Assembly: GCA_964528595.1 (NCBI GenBank)
Contig: CAZGTM010000015.1
Span: 1 to 64,000, forward strand
Length of the DNA stretch: 64,000 nt
Source: CAYFKJ01 sp964528595
GTDB lineage: Bacteria; Pseudomonadota; Alphaproteobacteria; UBA2966
Direction of reading: 5' to 3'
Shown: one piece after another, positions 28,377 through 38,449 of the stretch
Position numbering within the stretch: the stretch's first letter is position 1
How the letters are laid out: the number at the start of each line of letters is the position of its first letter
Translations under genes and position numbers: made by a program
Notes under the pieces: model-generated
The model's database searches: none
The model's input: the letters and a program-made list of their open reading frames with translations, nothing else
Told to the model about the DNA's origin: nothing

Positions 28377-29470
28377 TGCGCGTATCCCCGACATTATCGA
28401 TGTACATCGGCAGGCGCTTTCTGATGGACATCGCTTTGGTATTGGCCGTACTGCTCGGCATCACATTGCTCGGAGACCTTGTCGAGTTGCTCCGCCGGGC
28501 TTGGAACAGAGAAGGCGTGACGCTTTTCATCATCGCCGAGCTGGCCATCCTGAAATTGCCGTTCATGGCGCAAAAAATCCTGCCGTTTGCGACGTTGTTC
28601 GGCGGCATGCTGGCGTTTGTACGTTTGACCCGCACCCACCAGCTCGTGGTTGCCAGGTCGGCCGGCGTGTCGGTCTGGCAGTTCATGTTGCCGGCGCTGG
28701 CCATATCCATCATCGGCGGCAGTTTGGTCGTAACGGTGTTCAATCCCCTCGTTTCGGCCATGACATCCAGATACGAACAAATCGAGGCCAAGCACTTGAG
28801 AGGCCGCGCCAGTCTGCTGGCGGTATCATCGTCCGGATTGTGGCTTCGTCAATCCGATGAGGGCGGCCAGTCGGTTATCCACGCCATGAGGGTGACCCAG
28901 GAAGGTACGGAACTGGAGGAGGTCATCATTTTCCTCTATGCCGGCACGGACCGGTTTATCGGACGAATTGACGCCAAGACCGCGAAATTAGTGCCGGGAT
29001 ATTGGCAATTGACCGACGCGCTGCTTACGGCGCCCGACAATCCGGCCGCCTTTCACAAAAATTATGAACTGGAAACCACCCTGACTTTGGGCCAAATCCA
29101 GGACAGCTTCGCCTCGCCCGATACAATGTCGTTTTGGGCGCTGCCCGGTTTCATCAAAACACTTGAAGACGCGGGGTTCTCGGCACTGCGGCACCGCCTG
29201 CATTGGCATTCACTGCTTTCCGGCCCCCTCCTCCTATTCGCCATGGTCCTGTTGGCGGCAAGTTTTTCGTTGAAACTAACGCGTAGCGGCGGCACCGGAT
29301 TGCTCATGGCTGGCGGCGTGGCATCCGGCTTCGTGCTTTATTTTCTAACCGACGTATCGCTCGCCTTGGGTATATCCGGGGGAATTCCGGTCGTGCTTGC
29401 CGCCTGGGCGCCGGCGGTAGCGAGTACGCTTCTGGGATTTGCACTTTTACTGCACCTGGAAGACGGTTGA
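28376..29470 (+). CDS. lptG: LPS export permease LptG
   Basis: Second permease subunit of LptB2FG, 364 aa, with the same six-helix and central jellyroll plan as LptF. The SMYIGRRFLMDI N-terminus, the VELLRRA segment and C-terminal GGIPVVLAAWAPAV region are typical of LptG. The start at 28376 is fixed by the TGATG overlap with lptF and by a GGAG site 8 bases upstream. lptD follows after 4 bases, so the exporter and the outer-membrane translocon are made from one mRNA. Confidence 0.94.
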   Translation: MRVSPTLSMYIGRRFLMDIALVLAVLLGITLLGDLVELLRRAWNREGVTLFIIAELAILKLPFMAQKILPFATLFGGMLAFVRLTRTHQLVVARSAGVSVWQFMLPALAISIIGGSLVVTVFNPLVSAMTSRYEQIEAKHLRGRASLLAVSSSGLWLRQSDEGGQSVIHAMRVTQEGTELEEVIIFLYAGTDRFIGRIDAKTAKLVPGYWQLTDALLTAPDNPAAFHKNYELETTLTLGQIQDSFASPDTMSFWALPGFIKTLEDAGFSALRHRLHWHSLLSGPLLLFAMVLLAASFSLKLTRSGGTGLLMAGGVASGFVLYFLTDVSLALGISGGIPVVLAAWAPAVASTLLGFALLLHLEDG

Positions 29471-29474
29471 TTTG

Positions 29475-31631
29475 ATGCCCCGGGTCCTGCGCGTATTCCT
29501 GTTCATGGCGATGCTATCGGTGTTTTCGACGGGTCACAGCTCCGCCCCTCTCGCCCAAGCCGGCTTGAGCCGGGATGACGTTTTGTTCAGCGCCGATACC
29601 ATGAGCCACGACCAGCAGCTCGGCGTCGTCCGGGCCGCGGGAAATGTTGAGATATCCACCGATTCGCGCATCTTGCGCGCCGATACCGTTGCCTACAACC
29701 AGCGGCTGGACACGGTGATCGCAACCGGAAATGTCGCCATACTTGAACCAACTGGCGAAGTCCTTTTCGCCGACTACGTTGAATTGAGCGACGGGCTGCG
29801 CGCCGGCTTCGTGCGCAGCGTCAAATTGATGCTATCGGACAAATCCAGGTTTGCCGCTTCAAGCGCCAAGCGGACGGACGGGAACACTACCGAAATGACG
29901 CGAGCGGTTTATTCGGCCTGTCAACTCTGTCCGAAAAACCCCAAGCGCCCGCCGTTATGGCAAATCAAGGCGGTGAAAGTCATCCACAATCAAAAAGCAC
30001 AACGTATCGACTACAAAGACGCTTTCCTCGAGGTCTACGGCATCCCGATCGCCTACACGCCCTATTTCTCGCACCCCGATCCTTCTGTGGAAGCCAAATC
30101 CGGTTTTCTGGCACCGCGGTACGGCTCGACAAGCGAACTGGGTTTACGGCTGGAGACCCCCTACTACATTCGGATCGCGCCCAATCGAGATGCCACCATC
30201 ACGCCGATTTTCACGAGCAAGGAAGGCGTTGTGCTCGGGGGTGAATACCGCGAGCGGACCTTGAAGGGCGCCTATACCTTTCAGGGCAGTGTAACCAGTG
30301 TCGACAAGCGGGACGCCAACAACATCAAAACCGGAGAATCGACGGTTCGCGGCCACGTCGAGGCGAACGGAAACTTTAACCTCGACGAGACATGGCGATG
30401 GGGTTTCATCGGCAGCCGTTCTACGGACGATACCTATCTTCGGCGCTACAACATTTCCTCCGACGACACCCAAACCAGTAACATATATCTCGAAGGATTT
30501 CGGGGTCGGCAATATGCGGCAGCCAACGCCTACCTGTTCCAGGGCCAGCGCGAGGATGACGACCCGGGAACGACGCCCGTCGTCCTGCCCCAGCTGGAAT
30601 ATGCTTTTGTCGGCGAGCCCGGTAAGTTGGGTGACAGCATCAGACTGGATGCCAGCGCACTCTCCCTCCACCGCAGCGACGGGCAGGATACGCGCCGCTT
30701 GTCCCTGGGGGGTACCTGGCGGTTGCCGTACGTGTCGTCAGGCGGCTCCGTCTATACGCTGGCAACCAGATTGCGGGCTGATGGATACCATGTGAACGAC
30801 AAACCGGATTCGGCCAATCCCGGCATCACCGAAACCGGCTTTCGCGGCCGGTTACTGCCATCAGCGACACTGGATTGGCGCCTTCCGATGGTGCGCAGCA
30901 CGCAGACCACGCGTCAGGTCATCGAACCCATCGTCGCCGCGATCGTGGCGCCTTACGGGGGTAACCCGACGGGCATACCGAACGAAGATTCGCAAAGCTT
31001 CGAATTCGACGATACCAACCTATTCAGTGTCGACCGCTTCCCGGGCCTGGATCGCTGGGAAGGCGGCCCACGCCTGAACTTTGGCGTTAAATACGGCGCC
31101 TATGCCGTGAAGGGCGGCTATGTGACGGCAATGATGGGGCAATCCTATCGTCTGAAAGCGGATTCCACGTTCGCGGACAAAACCGGGCTGGAGGACAAGC
31201 GGTCTGATTACGTCGGACGGCTGATCGTGTCACCGTCCAGTTTCATAGATTACGTTCACCGCTTCCGACTCGACCGGGATACGTTTTCGATCCGCCGCAA
31301 TGAAATCGACCTGGCCATAGGCCCACAGAAACTGCACTTCGATATCGGCTACCTCTCTTTGGACAAGGAACTGACCTCGGAGGCCTTCGAAAGCCGGGAG
31401 GAAGTCAGGGCGTCGGCGCGGGCGAAGATCACTAAGCTTTGGACGGCCGACGCGAATATGCGACGCGATCTAACCGAAAACGGCGGAGCGCTGTCCCACG
31501 GATTGGGGCTGATCTACACTGACGAATGCATTGAATTCACGACGCGATTCGAACGGACTTTTACGGAAGATAGAGACGTTAGACCTTCCAGTTCGATTTC
31601 TTTCCGTGTCAAACTGAAAAATCTCGGATAG
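29475..31631 (+). CDS. lptD: LPS-assembly outer membrane protein LptD
   Basis: Outer-membrane beta-barrel that inserts LPS in the outer leaflet, 718 aa. A signal peptide covers about residues 1-28, then an OstA/jellyroll domain (about 32-135) and a C-terminal barrel. A C-x2-C pair at Cys149 and Cys152 and a late Cys685 are probably the disulfide-forming cysteines needed for maturation. The ATG at 29475 gives the best signal peptide. It sits four bases behind lptG and 117 bases ahead of the chosen surA start; SurA is the chaperone that escorts LptD. Confidence 0.94.
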   Translation: MPRVLRVFLFMAMLSVFSTGHSSAPLAQAGLSRDDVLFSADTMSHDQQLGVVRAAGNVEISTDSRILRADTVAYNQRLDTVIATGNVAILEPTGEVLFADYVELSDGLRAGFVRSVKLMLSDKSRFAASSAKRTDGNTTEMTRAVYSACQLCPKNPKRPPLWQIKAVKVIHNQKAQRIDYKDAFLEVYGIPIAYTPYFSHPDPSVEAKSGFLAPRYGSTSELGLRLETPYYIRIAPNRDATITPIFTSKEGVVLGGEYRERTLKGAYTFQGSVTSVDKRDANNIKTGESTVRGHVEANGNFNLDETWRWGFIGSRSTDDTYLRRYNISSDDTQTSNIYLEGFRGRQYAAANAYLFQGQREDDDPGTTPVVLPQLEYAFVGEPGKLGDSIRLDASALSLHRSDGQDTRRLSLGGTWRLPYVSSGGSVYTLATRLRADGYHVNDKPDSANPGITETGFRGRLLPSATLDWRLPMVRSTQTTRQVIEPIVAAIVAPYGGNPTGIPNEDSQSFEFDDTNLFSVDRFPGLDRWEGGPRLNFGVKYGAYAVKGGYVTAMMGQSYRLKADSTFADKTGLEDKRSDYVGRLIVSPSSFIDYVHRFRLDRDTFSIRRNEIDLAIGPQKLHFDIGYLSLDKELTSEAFESREEVRASARAKITKLWTADANMRRDLTENGGALSHGLGLIYTDECIEFTTRFERTFTEDRDVRPSSSISFRVKLKNLG

Positions 31632-31748
31632 TGCGAGAATATCTGACCCGAGACGTCCTTGCCCCGTCCGAAGCACTTGCGTAAATTCGACTTCTTGGGG
31701 GAATGGGAGAGCGGCAACGAGGTTGCCGCGCAACCGGAGCAAATCAAC

Positions 31749-33035
31749 TTGAAACCAACCGGGAAACGCTCTGCCGAATTGATCAGCATACTGACCGCTT
31801 TGATCGTGGCCGGAGCGTCGGTATTCGTCAGCGTCCCGCCACTCGCCCAGGTCGTTGGTATCGCCGCCGTAGTCAACGATGAAATCGTGTCGGCTTATGA
31901 TGTTGATCAGCGATTGAGGTTGATAATTTCGACGTCCGGCATGCGTGATACCAAAGAAATACGGGATCGGATGCGGGGCCAGGCTTTACGATCGCTCATT
32001 GATGATCGCCTCCGGATTCAGGAAGCGAACCGCCTCAACCTCAAAGTTACCAGCGACGACCTGGTGAGGGCGAAACGGCACGTCGAAAAGCGCAACAAAA
32101 TTCCGAGCGGGGGTTTTGAGGATTTTCTAAAGGCCCAGGGCGTTGGAGCGGCGGCCGTTAAACTACAGATGACGGCCGAAATTTCGTGGAGCAAAGTAAT
32201 GGGAAGGCGGCTCCGGCCCCAAGTGCAGATCAGCGACGAAGACATCGACGAAATGCTGGCCAGGTATCAAAAAACCGAAGGCCTGCAGGAACGCCTGCTC
32301 GCTGAAATTTTTCTGGCCGTTGACCGGTCCAATAAGAGTGGTGAAGTCCGCCGCACCGCCGAACGCCTGGTCAAGCAAATTCGCCAAGGCGCGCCGTTTG
32401 GTGCAATTTCCCGCCAGTTCAGCCAGGGCGTCAGTTCGAACCAGGGCGGTGACGTCGGCTGGGTAACGGAAGGTCAATTGTCGGCGGAAGTCGAGGAGGC
32501 ATTGCGTCAAATGAGGGTCGGGACGGTAAGTCAACCGATCGAGACGCCGGAGGGGTTTTACATCATTCTTCTCCGAAATTCGCGCAGGGTCGGCGCTGCG
32601 GATCCCCAGGCGGCAATTGTCGAATTGAAGCAGGTTGCCCTTCCTATTGCTTCGGGCACATCCCAGACCGTGATGAATGAACGGCTTGATTTGGCCAAGT
32701 CGATTGCCGGAACCGTCAATAATTGCGCTGCCATCGAACAACAGGCAAAAGACCTGGGCTATGGAGATTCCGCAAATCTCGGGAAGATGAGGGTCGGCGA
32801 CTTACCGGTCCGATTTCGCAGCGTGGTCGCGTCTCTGCCCATTGGACAGGCCAGCAAGCCTCTCCGGACGGAGCAGGGTTACCATGTCTTGATGGTCTGT
32901 GCCCGGAAGGAAGCGGAGATCGTGCGGCCAAACCGTGACGTTGTGAGGGAAAGCCTGGGTCAGCAGCGCCTCAGCATGATGGCCCGCCGCTATATGCGCA
33001 ACCTGCGCCGAAACGCCGTCATCGAGTTGCGCTAA
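31749..33035 (+). CDS. surA: Periplasmic peptidyl-prolyl isomerase SurA
   Basis: Periplasmic chaperone/parvulin for outer-membrane proteins, 428 aa from the chosen start. A signal peptide (residues about 1-32, ending near PPLAQ) precedes the SurA N-domain beginning VVGIAAVVNDEIVSAYDVDQ. A parvulin PPIase domain follows (about 170-270, with ISRQFSQGVSSNQGGDVGW), then a degenerate second one. No ATG fits. TTG at 31749 has GGAG at 9 bases and leads straight into the signal peptide; TTG at 31659 would add 30 residues with no similarity. Encoded between lptD and pdxA. Confidence 0.9.
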   Translation: MKPTGKRSAELISILTALIVAGASVFVSVPPLAQVVGIAAVVNDEIVSAYDVDQRLRLIISTSGMRDTKEIRDRMRGQALRSLIDDRLRIQEANRLNLKVTSDDLVRAKRHVEKRNKIPSGGFEDFLKAQGVGAAAVKLQMTAEISWSKVMGRRLRPQVQISDEDIDEMLARYQKTEGLQERLLAEIFLAVDRSNKSGEVRRTAERLVKQIRQGAPFGAISRQFSQGVSSNQGGDVGWVTEGQLSAEVEEALRQMRVGTVSQPIETPEGFYIILLRNSRRVGAADPQAAIVELKQVALPIASGTSQTVMNERLDLAKSIAGTVNNCAAIEQQAKDLGYGDSANLGKMRVGDLPVRFRSVVASLPIGQASKPLRTEQGYHVLMVCARKEAEIVRPNRDVVRESLGQQRLSMMARRYMRNLRRNAVIELR

Positions 33036-33056
33036 GGGCGATCTGGCTAAAGCATT

Positions 33057-34097
33057 ATGGGCTCTTCCCAACAATTACTTCCCATCGCCTTGACGATGGG
33101 TGATCCCGCTGGTATTGGCGGAGAAATCGCGCTCGCCTGCCGTCAGAATCTGTCCACGCGTCCGGTACCGGAATTTTTCGTTATTGACGATCCCCAGCGT
33201 CTTACCGGCTTGGCGTCGGTGCTGGAGATGAAAACCCCCATCGTCGAGATCGACGATCCGTCACAGACGTTCGAGGCATTTAAATCCGGATTACCGGTCC
33301 TGGCAGTCGGTACAAATGTTGATGCGACGCCGGGAATGGCGGATGCCGGCAACGCAAAAGCCATCCTGGATTCAATAGTGCGTGGCGTTGAACTCGTGAC
33401 CGCGGGCAGCGCGGGCGGTTTGGTGACCAACCCCATACACAAAGCGATCCTCTACGATGCCGGGTTTACTTATCCGGGTCATACTGAATATCTGGCGAAT
33501 TTGGTGGCGGCTGATCAGCATCCCGTGATGATGCTGATCTGTCCGGGTTTGCGCGTCGTGCCGGTAACGATCCATATGTCGCTGCGCCAGGCGATTGAGG
33601 ATCTGACGACCGACAAGATCGTGGCCAACGGCAAGATCGTTCACCGCGCCTTGATTGAGGATTTCGGAATTCCCGCACCGAGGCTCGCTGTTGCAGCACT
33701 CAATCCGCATGCCGGTGAGGATACGGCGATGGGAGCCGAAGAAACCGACATTATAGCCCCGGCCGTAGCGCTTTTGTCCGAGGCTGGTATTGATGCCAGG
33801 GGTCCCGCGCCGGCGGACACGCTGTTCCATTCCGCCGCCCGGCAAAATTACGATGCCGCGCTCTGCATGTATCACGACCAGGCTCTGATACCGCTGAAGA
33901 CCATCGACTTCATGCAGGGTGTCAACGTTACGTTGGGCTTGCCGTTTGTCCGCACCTCACCTGATCACGGAACCGCGTTCGGATTGGCCGGAACCGGACG
34001 GGCCGATCCATCCAGCCTGGCGGCGGCGTTGGACATGGCAGCTGAAATGGCGGCCAACCGGCAAGCATCGGCCCGGATGCGCAACGCCGGTGACTGA
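33057..34097 (+). CDS. pdxA: 4-hydroxythreonine-4-phosphate dehydrogenase
   Basis: NAD-dependent enzyme of pyridoxal 5'-phosphate synthesis in the DXP-dependent route, 346 aa. The [12 protein letters not shown] segment (residues 13-24), [22 protein letters not shown] with a metal histidine, and [12 protein letters not shown] with the third metal ligand are all conserved. Position surA-pdxA-rsmA is the classic proteobacterial order. The rsmA GTG start overlaps its 3' end by 8 bases, which suggests translational coupling. Confidence 0.96.
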   Translation: MGSSQQLLPIALTMGDPAGIGGEIALACRQNLSTRPVPEFFVIDDPQRLTGLASVLEMKTPIVEIDDPSQTFEAFKSGLPVLAVGTNVDATPGMADAGNAKAILDSIVRGVELVTAGSAGGLVTNPIHKAILYDAGFTYPGHTEYLANLVAADQHPVMMLICPGLRVVPVTIHMSLRQAIEDLTTDKIVANGKIVHRALIEDFGIPAPRLAVAALNPHAGEDTAMGAEETDIIAPAVALLSEAGIDARGPAPADTLFHSAARQNYDAALCMYHDQALIPLKTIDFMQGVNVTLGLPFVRTSPDHGTAFGLAGTGRADPSSLAAALDMAAEMAANRQASARMRNAGD

Positions 34098-34920
34098 ACT
34101 TCCGCCGCTTCGCGACGTGATCGCCCGCCATGGTCTCGGCGCCCGCAGAAAACTGGGCCAGAATTTCCTGCTCGACCTCAACCTCACGGGAAAGATTGCC
34201 AGAGCTGCCGGAAACCTCACCGACTTCACGGTCGTGGAAGTCGGTCCGGGACCCGGTGGTCTGACGCGGGCCCTACTCGCCGAGGGCGCCAAACAGATCA
34301 TTGCCATAGAGCGCGATACCAGATGTATCGAAGCCTTGGCCGAAATCGGCGACGCCTTTCCGGACCGGCTGACCGTTATTGAAGGAGACGCCCTCGCTTT
34401 CGAAATCGACCGCCTTCCAGCCGGTCCCGTCAAGATCGTCGCCAATCTGCCCTACAACGTTGCCACCCCGCTGCTCGTCAAGTGGTTGGGCGAAATCGGG
34501 CGTTTTGAGGGTTTGACCTTGATGTTCCAGAAGGAAGTCGCAGACAGGTTAACCGCCCCGCCCGGCAGCCGGACATATGGCCGCCTGTCGGTGTTGGCCC
34601 AGTGGCTTTGTCAGGTTTCCCCGGCCTTTGACGTGGCGCCGTCCGCCTTCGTCCCGCCGCCTAAGGTAACGTCGACCGTCGTCAATTTCCTGCCCCGGCC
34701 GGAACCTTTGGCGCCCGCCAACCAGAAGATACTGGAAACCGTGACCGCCGCCGCGTTCGGGCAGCGACGTAAAATGCTAAGGGCCTCGCTGAAATCCCTG
34801 GGCGTCGACAGCGAAGCGCTATGCCGGGCTGCCGCACTTGATCCGACGGCAAGAGCGGAAACGATTTCGGTCGAAGGATTTTGCGCCTTGGCGAAGGAAC
34901 TCGAAGCTTTGGGGGATTAA
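34090..34920 (+). CDS. rsmA: 16S rRNA (adenine1518-N6/adenine1519-N6) dimethyltransferase
   Basis: KsgA, which dimethylates two adjacent adenines at the 3' end of 16S rRNA late in 30S assembly. From the GTG at 34090 it has 276 aa. SAM motif I is [15 protein letters not shown] (about residues 46-60), and the catalytic NLPYN motif is at about 119-123. The [12 protein letters not shown]-terminus is diagnostic. The frame is open back to 33919, inside pdxA, but only the GTG start fits the family. Its TAA stop overlaps the TAA stop of convergent gmk by three bases. Confidence 0.96.
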   Translation: MTELPPLRDVIARHGLGARRKLGQNFLLDLNLTGKIARAAGNLTDFTVVEVGPGPGGLTRALLAEGAKQIIAIERDTRCIEALAEIGDAFPDRLTVIEGDALAFEIDRLPAGPVKIVANLPYNVATPLLVKWLGEIGRFEGLTLMFQKEVADRLTAPPGSRTYGRLSVLAQWLCQVSPAFDVAPSAFVPPPKVTSTVVNFLPRPEPLAPANQKILETVTAAAFGQRRKMLRASLKSLGVDSEALCRAAALDPTARAETISVEGFCALAKELEALGD

Positions 34921-35555
34921 GCCTCTGAACGAAGCCGTTTAACGAAATCGACCAGTCCGGTGCTGCGCTCCCGCCGAAGACGTTCGGCTTCAAGGATCGA
35001 ACGGACCTTACCGATGCTGCGGTCCATATCGTCGTTGACGATGACGTAATCGTACTCCGCCCAGTGACTCATTTCATCGGCTGCCTTCGACATCCGCTGG
35101 GCTACCACGACTTCCTCATCTTGGGCCCTCGCCCGCAGGCGTCGCTCCAATTCCGACGTCGAGGGCGGCAAAATAAAAACGCTGACCAGGTCGTCCCTGG
35201 CGGATTGAGCGAGTTGTTGCGTCCCCTGCCAATCGATATCGAACAGAACATCCCGGCCATCCGCCAGCGCTTCCTTCACGGGTCCGGCGGGCGTGCCGTA
35301 GTAGTGGTCGAATACCTTGGCGTGCTCAAGCATTTCGCCCCGGTTGACCATCAAATTGAATTCGATCTTGTCGGTGAAAAAATAGTCGATGCTGTCGGTC
35401 TCGCCCGGCCGGGGCGGCCGCGTCGTCGCCGAAACCGACATCACGAGACTGTCGTCCTGCTCAAGAATGTGTCTGGCAATAGTCGTTTTTCCGGCCCCCG
35501 ACGGAGACGACAGCACCAACATCAAACCACGGCGTCCTATTTGGTCGTTAATCAT
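34917..35555 (-). CDS. gmk: Guanylate kinase
   Basis: Phosphorylates GMP to GDP with ATP, 212 aa. The P-loop is [10 protein letters not shown] (residues 16-25); the [13 protein letters not shown] segment and the DYFF motif build the GMP-binding domain, and [11 protein letters not shown] is the conserved Walker B-like stretch. An alternative ATG at 35522 would remove 11 residues. YicC-family gene lies 24 bases upstream, the usual yicC-gmk pairing. Confidence 0.97.
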   Translation of the reverse strand: MINDQIGRRGLMLVLSSPSGAGKTTIARHILEQDDSLVMSVSATTRPPRPGETDSIDYFFTDKIEFNLMVNRGEMLEHAKVFDHYYGTPAGPVKEALADGRDVLFDIDWQGTQQLAQSARDDLVSVFILPPSTSELERRLRARAQDEEVVVAQRMSKAADEMSHWAEYDYVIVNDDMDRSIGKVRSILEAERLRRERSTGLVDFVKRLRSEA

Positions 35556-35579
35556 GCAGAAAAATCCGTGCCGTATGAA

Positions 35580-36467
35580 TTACTCAATATTTTGCACCTG
35601 TTCCCGCAAACGGTCGATAACGGTTTTCAAATCAAGGCCGATGCGGGTCATTTCGTTGTCGGGTGCCTTGGAACACAGCGTATTGGCCTCGCGATTGAAC
35701 TCCTGCGCCAGGAAATCAAGCCTGCGCCCGACCACCCCGCCTTCGGACAGCAACTCCCGGGCTGAGGCGACGTGCGCATCCAGTCGGTCGATTTCCTCAC
35801 GGATATCGCTCTTTACCGCAAGGATCGCGGCCTCCTGGGCGATCCGATCGGGGTCGGCTTCCGAGCCGGCCTCGACGACGGCGGCAACCTGTTCGGCCAG
35901 GCGGGCCTTGATCGCTTCCGGCTGCGTTGACGCCAAGGCGCGGGCGGCCTCCGTCAAGTTCTCGATTTCATCGATTTGTTCGGCCAGCACGGCGGCGATA
36001 CGCCCGCCCTCGTCATTACGGGAGTCCGCCAAGGCGGATAGCGCCGCCTCAAGTGACTCAAGCATGGCCGATTGCCGCTGTTTACCCGCGGCTTCGTCCT
36101 CCGGGACTTCGACGCTTTCGATCACGCCGCGCAATCCCATCAAGCCGTCGATGCGGGCCTTCTCAATCCCCGGCCGGTCGGCAAACTCGGCGGCGATTTC
36201 AATAAGTTTATCCAACAGTTCACGGTTTACGACGTACTCGGCACCGACCTCTCCGCGCGCCGTCTGGAGATTCATGGTGATGTTTCCGCGCGCGAATATC
36301 TTGGCGGCGGCGCTGCGCGCCAGGGCGTCGAGAGCGTCCATCCCGGAGGGCACCCGGCAACGGATGTCCAACCCCCGTCCGTTGACGCTCTTCAACTCCC
36401 AAACCCAGGTTTGCGTCTCATCACCGCCATCGGTACGGGCGAAACCTGTCATGCTGGCCAGAGGCAA
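35580..36467 (-). CDS. YicC family endoribonuclease-like protein
   Basis: YicC/YloC family protein, about 295 aa; the E. coli member has been described as an endoribonuclease affecting small RNA stability. The SMTGFAR N-terminus, the WELKSVNGRGLDIRCRVP segment and the C-terminal GRRLDFLAQEFNREANTLCSK are family hallmarks. No ATG sits at the usual place. TTG at 36467 has GGAG six bases upstream and gives the common LPLASMTGFAR start; the ATG at 36452 has no ribosome binding site. Divergent from the SDR at 36584. Confidence 0.92.
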   Translation of the reverse strand: MPLASMTGFARTDGGDETQTWVWELKSVNGRGLDIRCRVPSGMDALDALARSAAAKIFARGNITMNLQTARGEVGAEYVVNRELLDKLIEIAAEFADRPGIEKARIDGLMGLRGVIESVEVPEDEAAGKQRQSAMLESLEAALSALADSRNDEGGRIAAVLAEQIDEIENLTEAARALASTQPEAIKARLAEQVAAVVEAGSEADPDRIAQEAAILAVKSDIREEIDRLDAHVASARELLSEGGVVGRRLDFLAQEFNREANTLCSKAPDNEMTRIGLDLKTVIDRLREQVQNIE

Positions 36468-36583
36468 AACGATCTCCGAAAATGATGACGCATGTGGTGC
36501 GCCGAACGCGGCGCTACTATATGGATTGAGGCGCGACGCAACAAGACCGTCAGAGCAATCCGGCTGAGAAATGGGGAAACATT

Positions 36584-37339
36584 TTGGATTCGACAAAGTC
36601 GATTTTGATAACGGGAGCATCTTCCGGCATCGGCGAGGCGCTGGCCCTGCGTTATGCCGGCTTCGGGCCCAGCCTCGCTCTATGCGGCCGCGATAGCCAA
36701 CGTCTCGACGGCGTTGCCGAACAGTGCCGCGTCTTGGGAGCCCGGGTCACGACGGCCGTCATTGATGTCCGCGATGCGGTTGCCACCGCCGCCTGGATCG
36801 AGAAAACCGATCGGCAGGATCCACTTGACCTGGTGATCGCCAACGCCGGAATTTCGGGCGGTGGCGCCACAAAGGTGGCGGAAAGCGCCAAAGCGATATT
36901 CGACGTTAATCTGGGGGGTGTTATGAACACTGTCCACCCGGCGCTGGCGTGCATGACCGAACGGGGTCGCGGTCAAATCGCTATCTTGAGTTCCCTGGCC
37001 GGATTCGTCGGCATGCCCGGCGCCCCCGCCTACGGTGCCAGCAAAGCCGCCGTCAGATCATATGGCGAGGCCCTGCGCGGACGCTGTTCAGCCGACGGCA
37101 TCGACGTATCGGTGGTGTGTCCGGGATTCGTCGTCAGCCGCATCACCGACAAGAACAGATTCCGCATGCCCTTTCTCATGAGCGCAGCGCAAGCTGCGGC
37201 GATTATCGATACCGGACTGCGGCGCAATAAAGCCCGCATCGCGTTTCCCTGGCCCATGTATTGGGCGGTCCGAGTGGTACAGGCGTTACCGGTAGCGGTC
37301 TCCGATCGGATATTCCGGCGGCTGCCCGAAAAAGATTGA
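36584..37339 (+). CDS. Short-chain dehydrogenase/reductase
   Basis: Classical SDR of 251 aa. Nucleotide-binding GASSGIG at residues 11-17, NAG at 87-89, and the Ser137-Tyr150-Lys154 triad in the YGASK motif are intact, so it should be an active NAD(P)-dependent oxidoreductase; substrate unknown. The C-terminal hydrophobic stretch (FPWPMYWAVRVVQALP) suggests membrane association, as in several lipid-acting SDRs. The start is TTG with GGGGAAA 8 bases upstream; the nearby ATG at 36571 is out of frame. It is an extra gene between the usually neighbouring yicC and mltG. Confidence 0.88.
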   Translation: MDSTKSILITGASSGIGEALALRYAGFGPSLALCGRDSQRLDGVAEQCRVLGARVTTAVIDVRDAVATAAWIEKTDRQDPLDLVIANAGISGGGATKVAESAKAIFDVNLGGVMNTVHPALACMTERGRGQIAILSSLAGFVGMPGAPAYGASKAAVRSYGEALRGRCSADGIDVSVVCPGFVVSRITDKNRFRMPFLMSAAQAAAIIDTGLRRNKARIAFPWPMYWAVRVVQALPVAVSDRIFRRLPEKD

Positions 37340-37345
37340 ACAGCT

Positions 37346-38440
37346 CTACTGGGTTTTCCGTTCGCGCAGGATCTTCCGCCACTTTGCGACATTGCGATTG
37401 TGCTGTTGAAGTGTTTCGGCGAACACATGACCGCCGGTACCGTCCGCGACGAAATATAGATCGGCGGTCTTCAGCGGGTGCAGTACCGCCTCAAGCGAAG
37501 CCCGCCCCGGATTGGCGATTGGACCGGGCGGCAGGCCCTTGTGAAGATATGTATTGAAGGGGTGGGGAGACTTCAAATCAGCGCGGGTCAAGGGTCGATC
37601 CAACGGACCGTCCTGCTTCAGCCCGTAGGCGACGGTGGGGTCGGATTGCAACCGCATGCCGCGGCGTAAACGGTTAATGAATACCCCGGCGATGTGGGGC
37701 CGTTCCGCCGCCAAACCCGTTTCCCGCTCAACAATCGAAGCCAACACGAGGGCTTCGGCAGAATTGCGTAACGGCAGGTCGGGCGCCCGTTTGGCCCAGG
37801 CATGGGAAAGTTCGCGATGTCGGTCCCGTTGCATCCTGGCGAGCAACTCGCGCCGGTCGTCACCCCAGGCGTAGTGATAGGTTTCGGGCAGCAACGATCC
37901 TTCGCTTGGCAGCGCCACTTGGCCATCGGCGACAGAGCCATCAAGCCCATCGGTCTTTTCGATCAGGGCCAGGACCTGTGGGACCACAAGTCCTTCAGGC
38001 ACCGTCAAACGACGAACCACCGTCTCGCCGCGCACCAGCCGCTCCATAACCGCGCGTGGCGTGATGCCCGGTGCGAAATCAAATTCCCCGGCCTGAAGAT
38101 CCTGGGCGTGACCGTTCAACCTGACACTGGCGATAAACACGTCCGATCGCCTAATCACGCCGGCTTGATAAAGGCGTTGCGCAATCGCACGCAGGCCGGC
38201 CCCCTTGGGCAAGACTACGCGCATAACATCCGCGGAGGGCCCCGGCGCGTTGAATTCAGAGATCGACCAGGCCAGCAACACCGCAACGACAATGACGCCG
38301 ACAGTGAGCAACAGCGAGACGAGACGGAATATGCGGCGCAATGTGCCGGTCTTCTTGGGCGCGATGGAATGGTTGAGGTTGGGTTCGGCTGAACCCGAAT
38401 CCGATCGGGAGGACTTTTTTTTCGGCGGGCCGGTCAGCAC
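37346..38440 (-). CDS. mltG: Endolytic murein transglycosylase MltG
   Basis: YceG-like lytic transglycosylase that cuts nascent glycan strands and is thought to set their length. The 364-aa protein has a basic cytoplasmic leader (residues 1-36), one membrane helix (about 37-61) and a periplasmic LysM-like plus catalytic domain. The catalytic glutamate lies in VLASIVERETG, and the LQSDPTVAYG and NTYLHKGLPPGPIANPG segments are diagnostic. GTG start, 9 bases after fabF. The fabF-mltG neighbourhood is conserved in many proteobacteria. Confidence 0.94.
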   Translation of the reverse strand: MLTGPPKKKSSRSDSGSAEPNLNHSIAPKKTGTLRRIFRLVSLLLTVGVIVVAVLLAWSISEFNAPGPSADVMRVVLPKGAGLRAIAQRLYQAGVIRRSDVFIASVRLNGHAQDLQAGEFDFAPGITPRAVMERLVRGETVVRRLTVPEGLVVPQVLALIEKTDGLDGSVADGQVALPSEGSLLPETYHYAWGDDRRELLARMQRDRHRELSHAWAKRAPDLPLRNSAEALVLASIVERETGLAAERPHIAGVFINRLRRGMRLQSDPTVAYGLKQDGPLDRPLTRADLKSPHPFNTYLHKGLPPGPIANPGRASLEAVLHPLKTADLYFVADGTGGHVFAETLQQHNRNVAKWRKILRERKTQ

Positions 38441-38449
38441 CGACTAAAC

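Noticed and set aside
34861..35000. A terminator between convergent rsmA and gmk
   Set aside because: The stops overlap and no GC-rich stem with a T run lies near either gene end.
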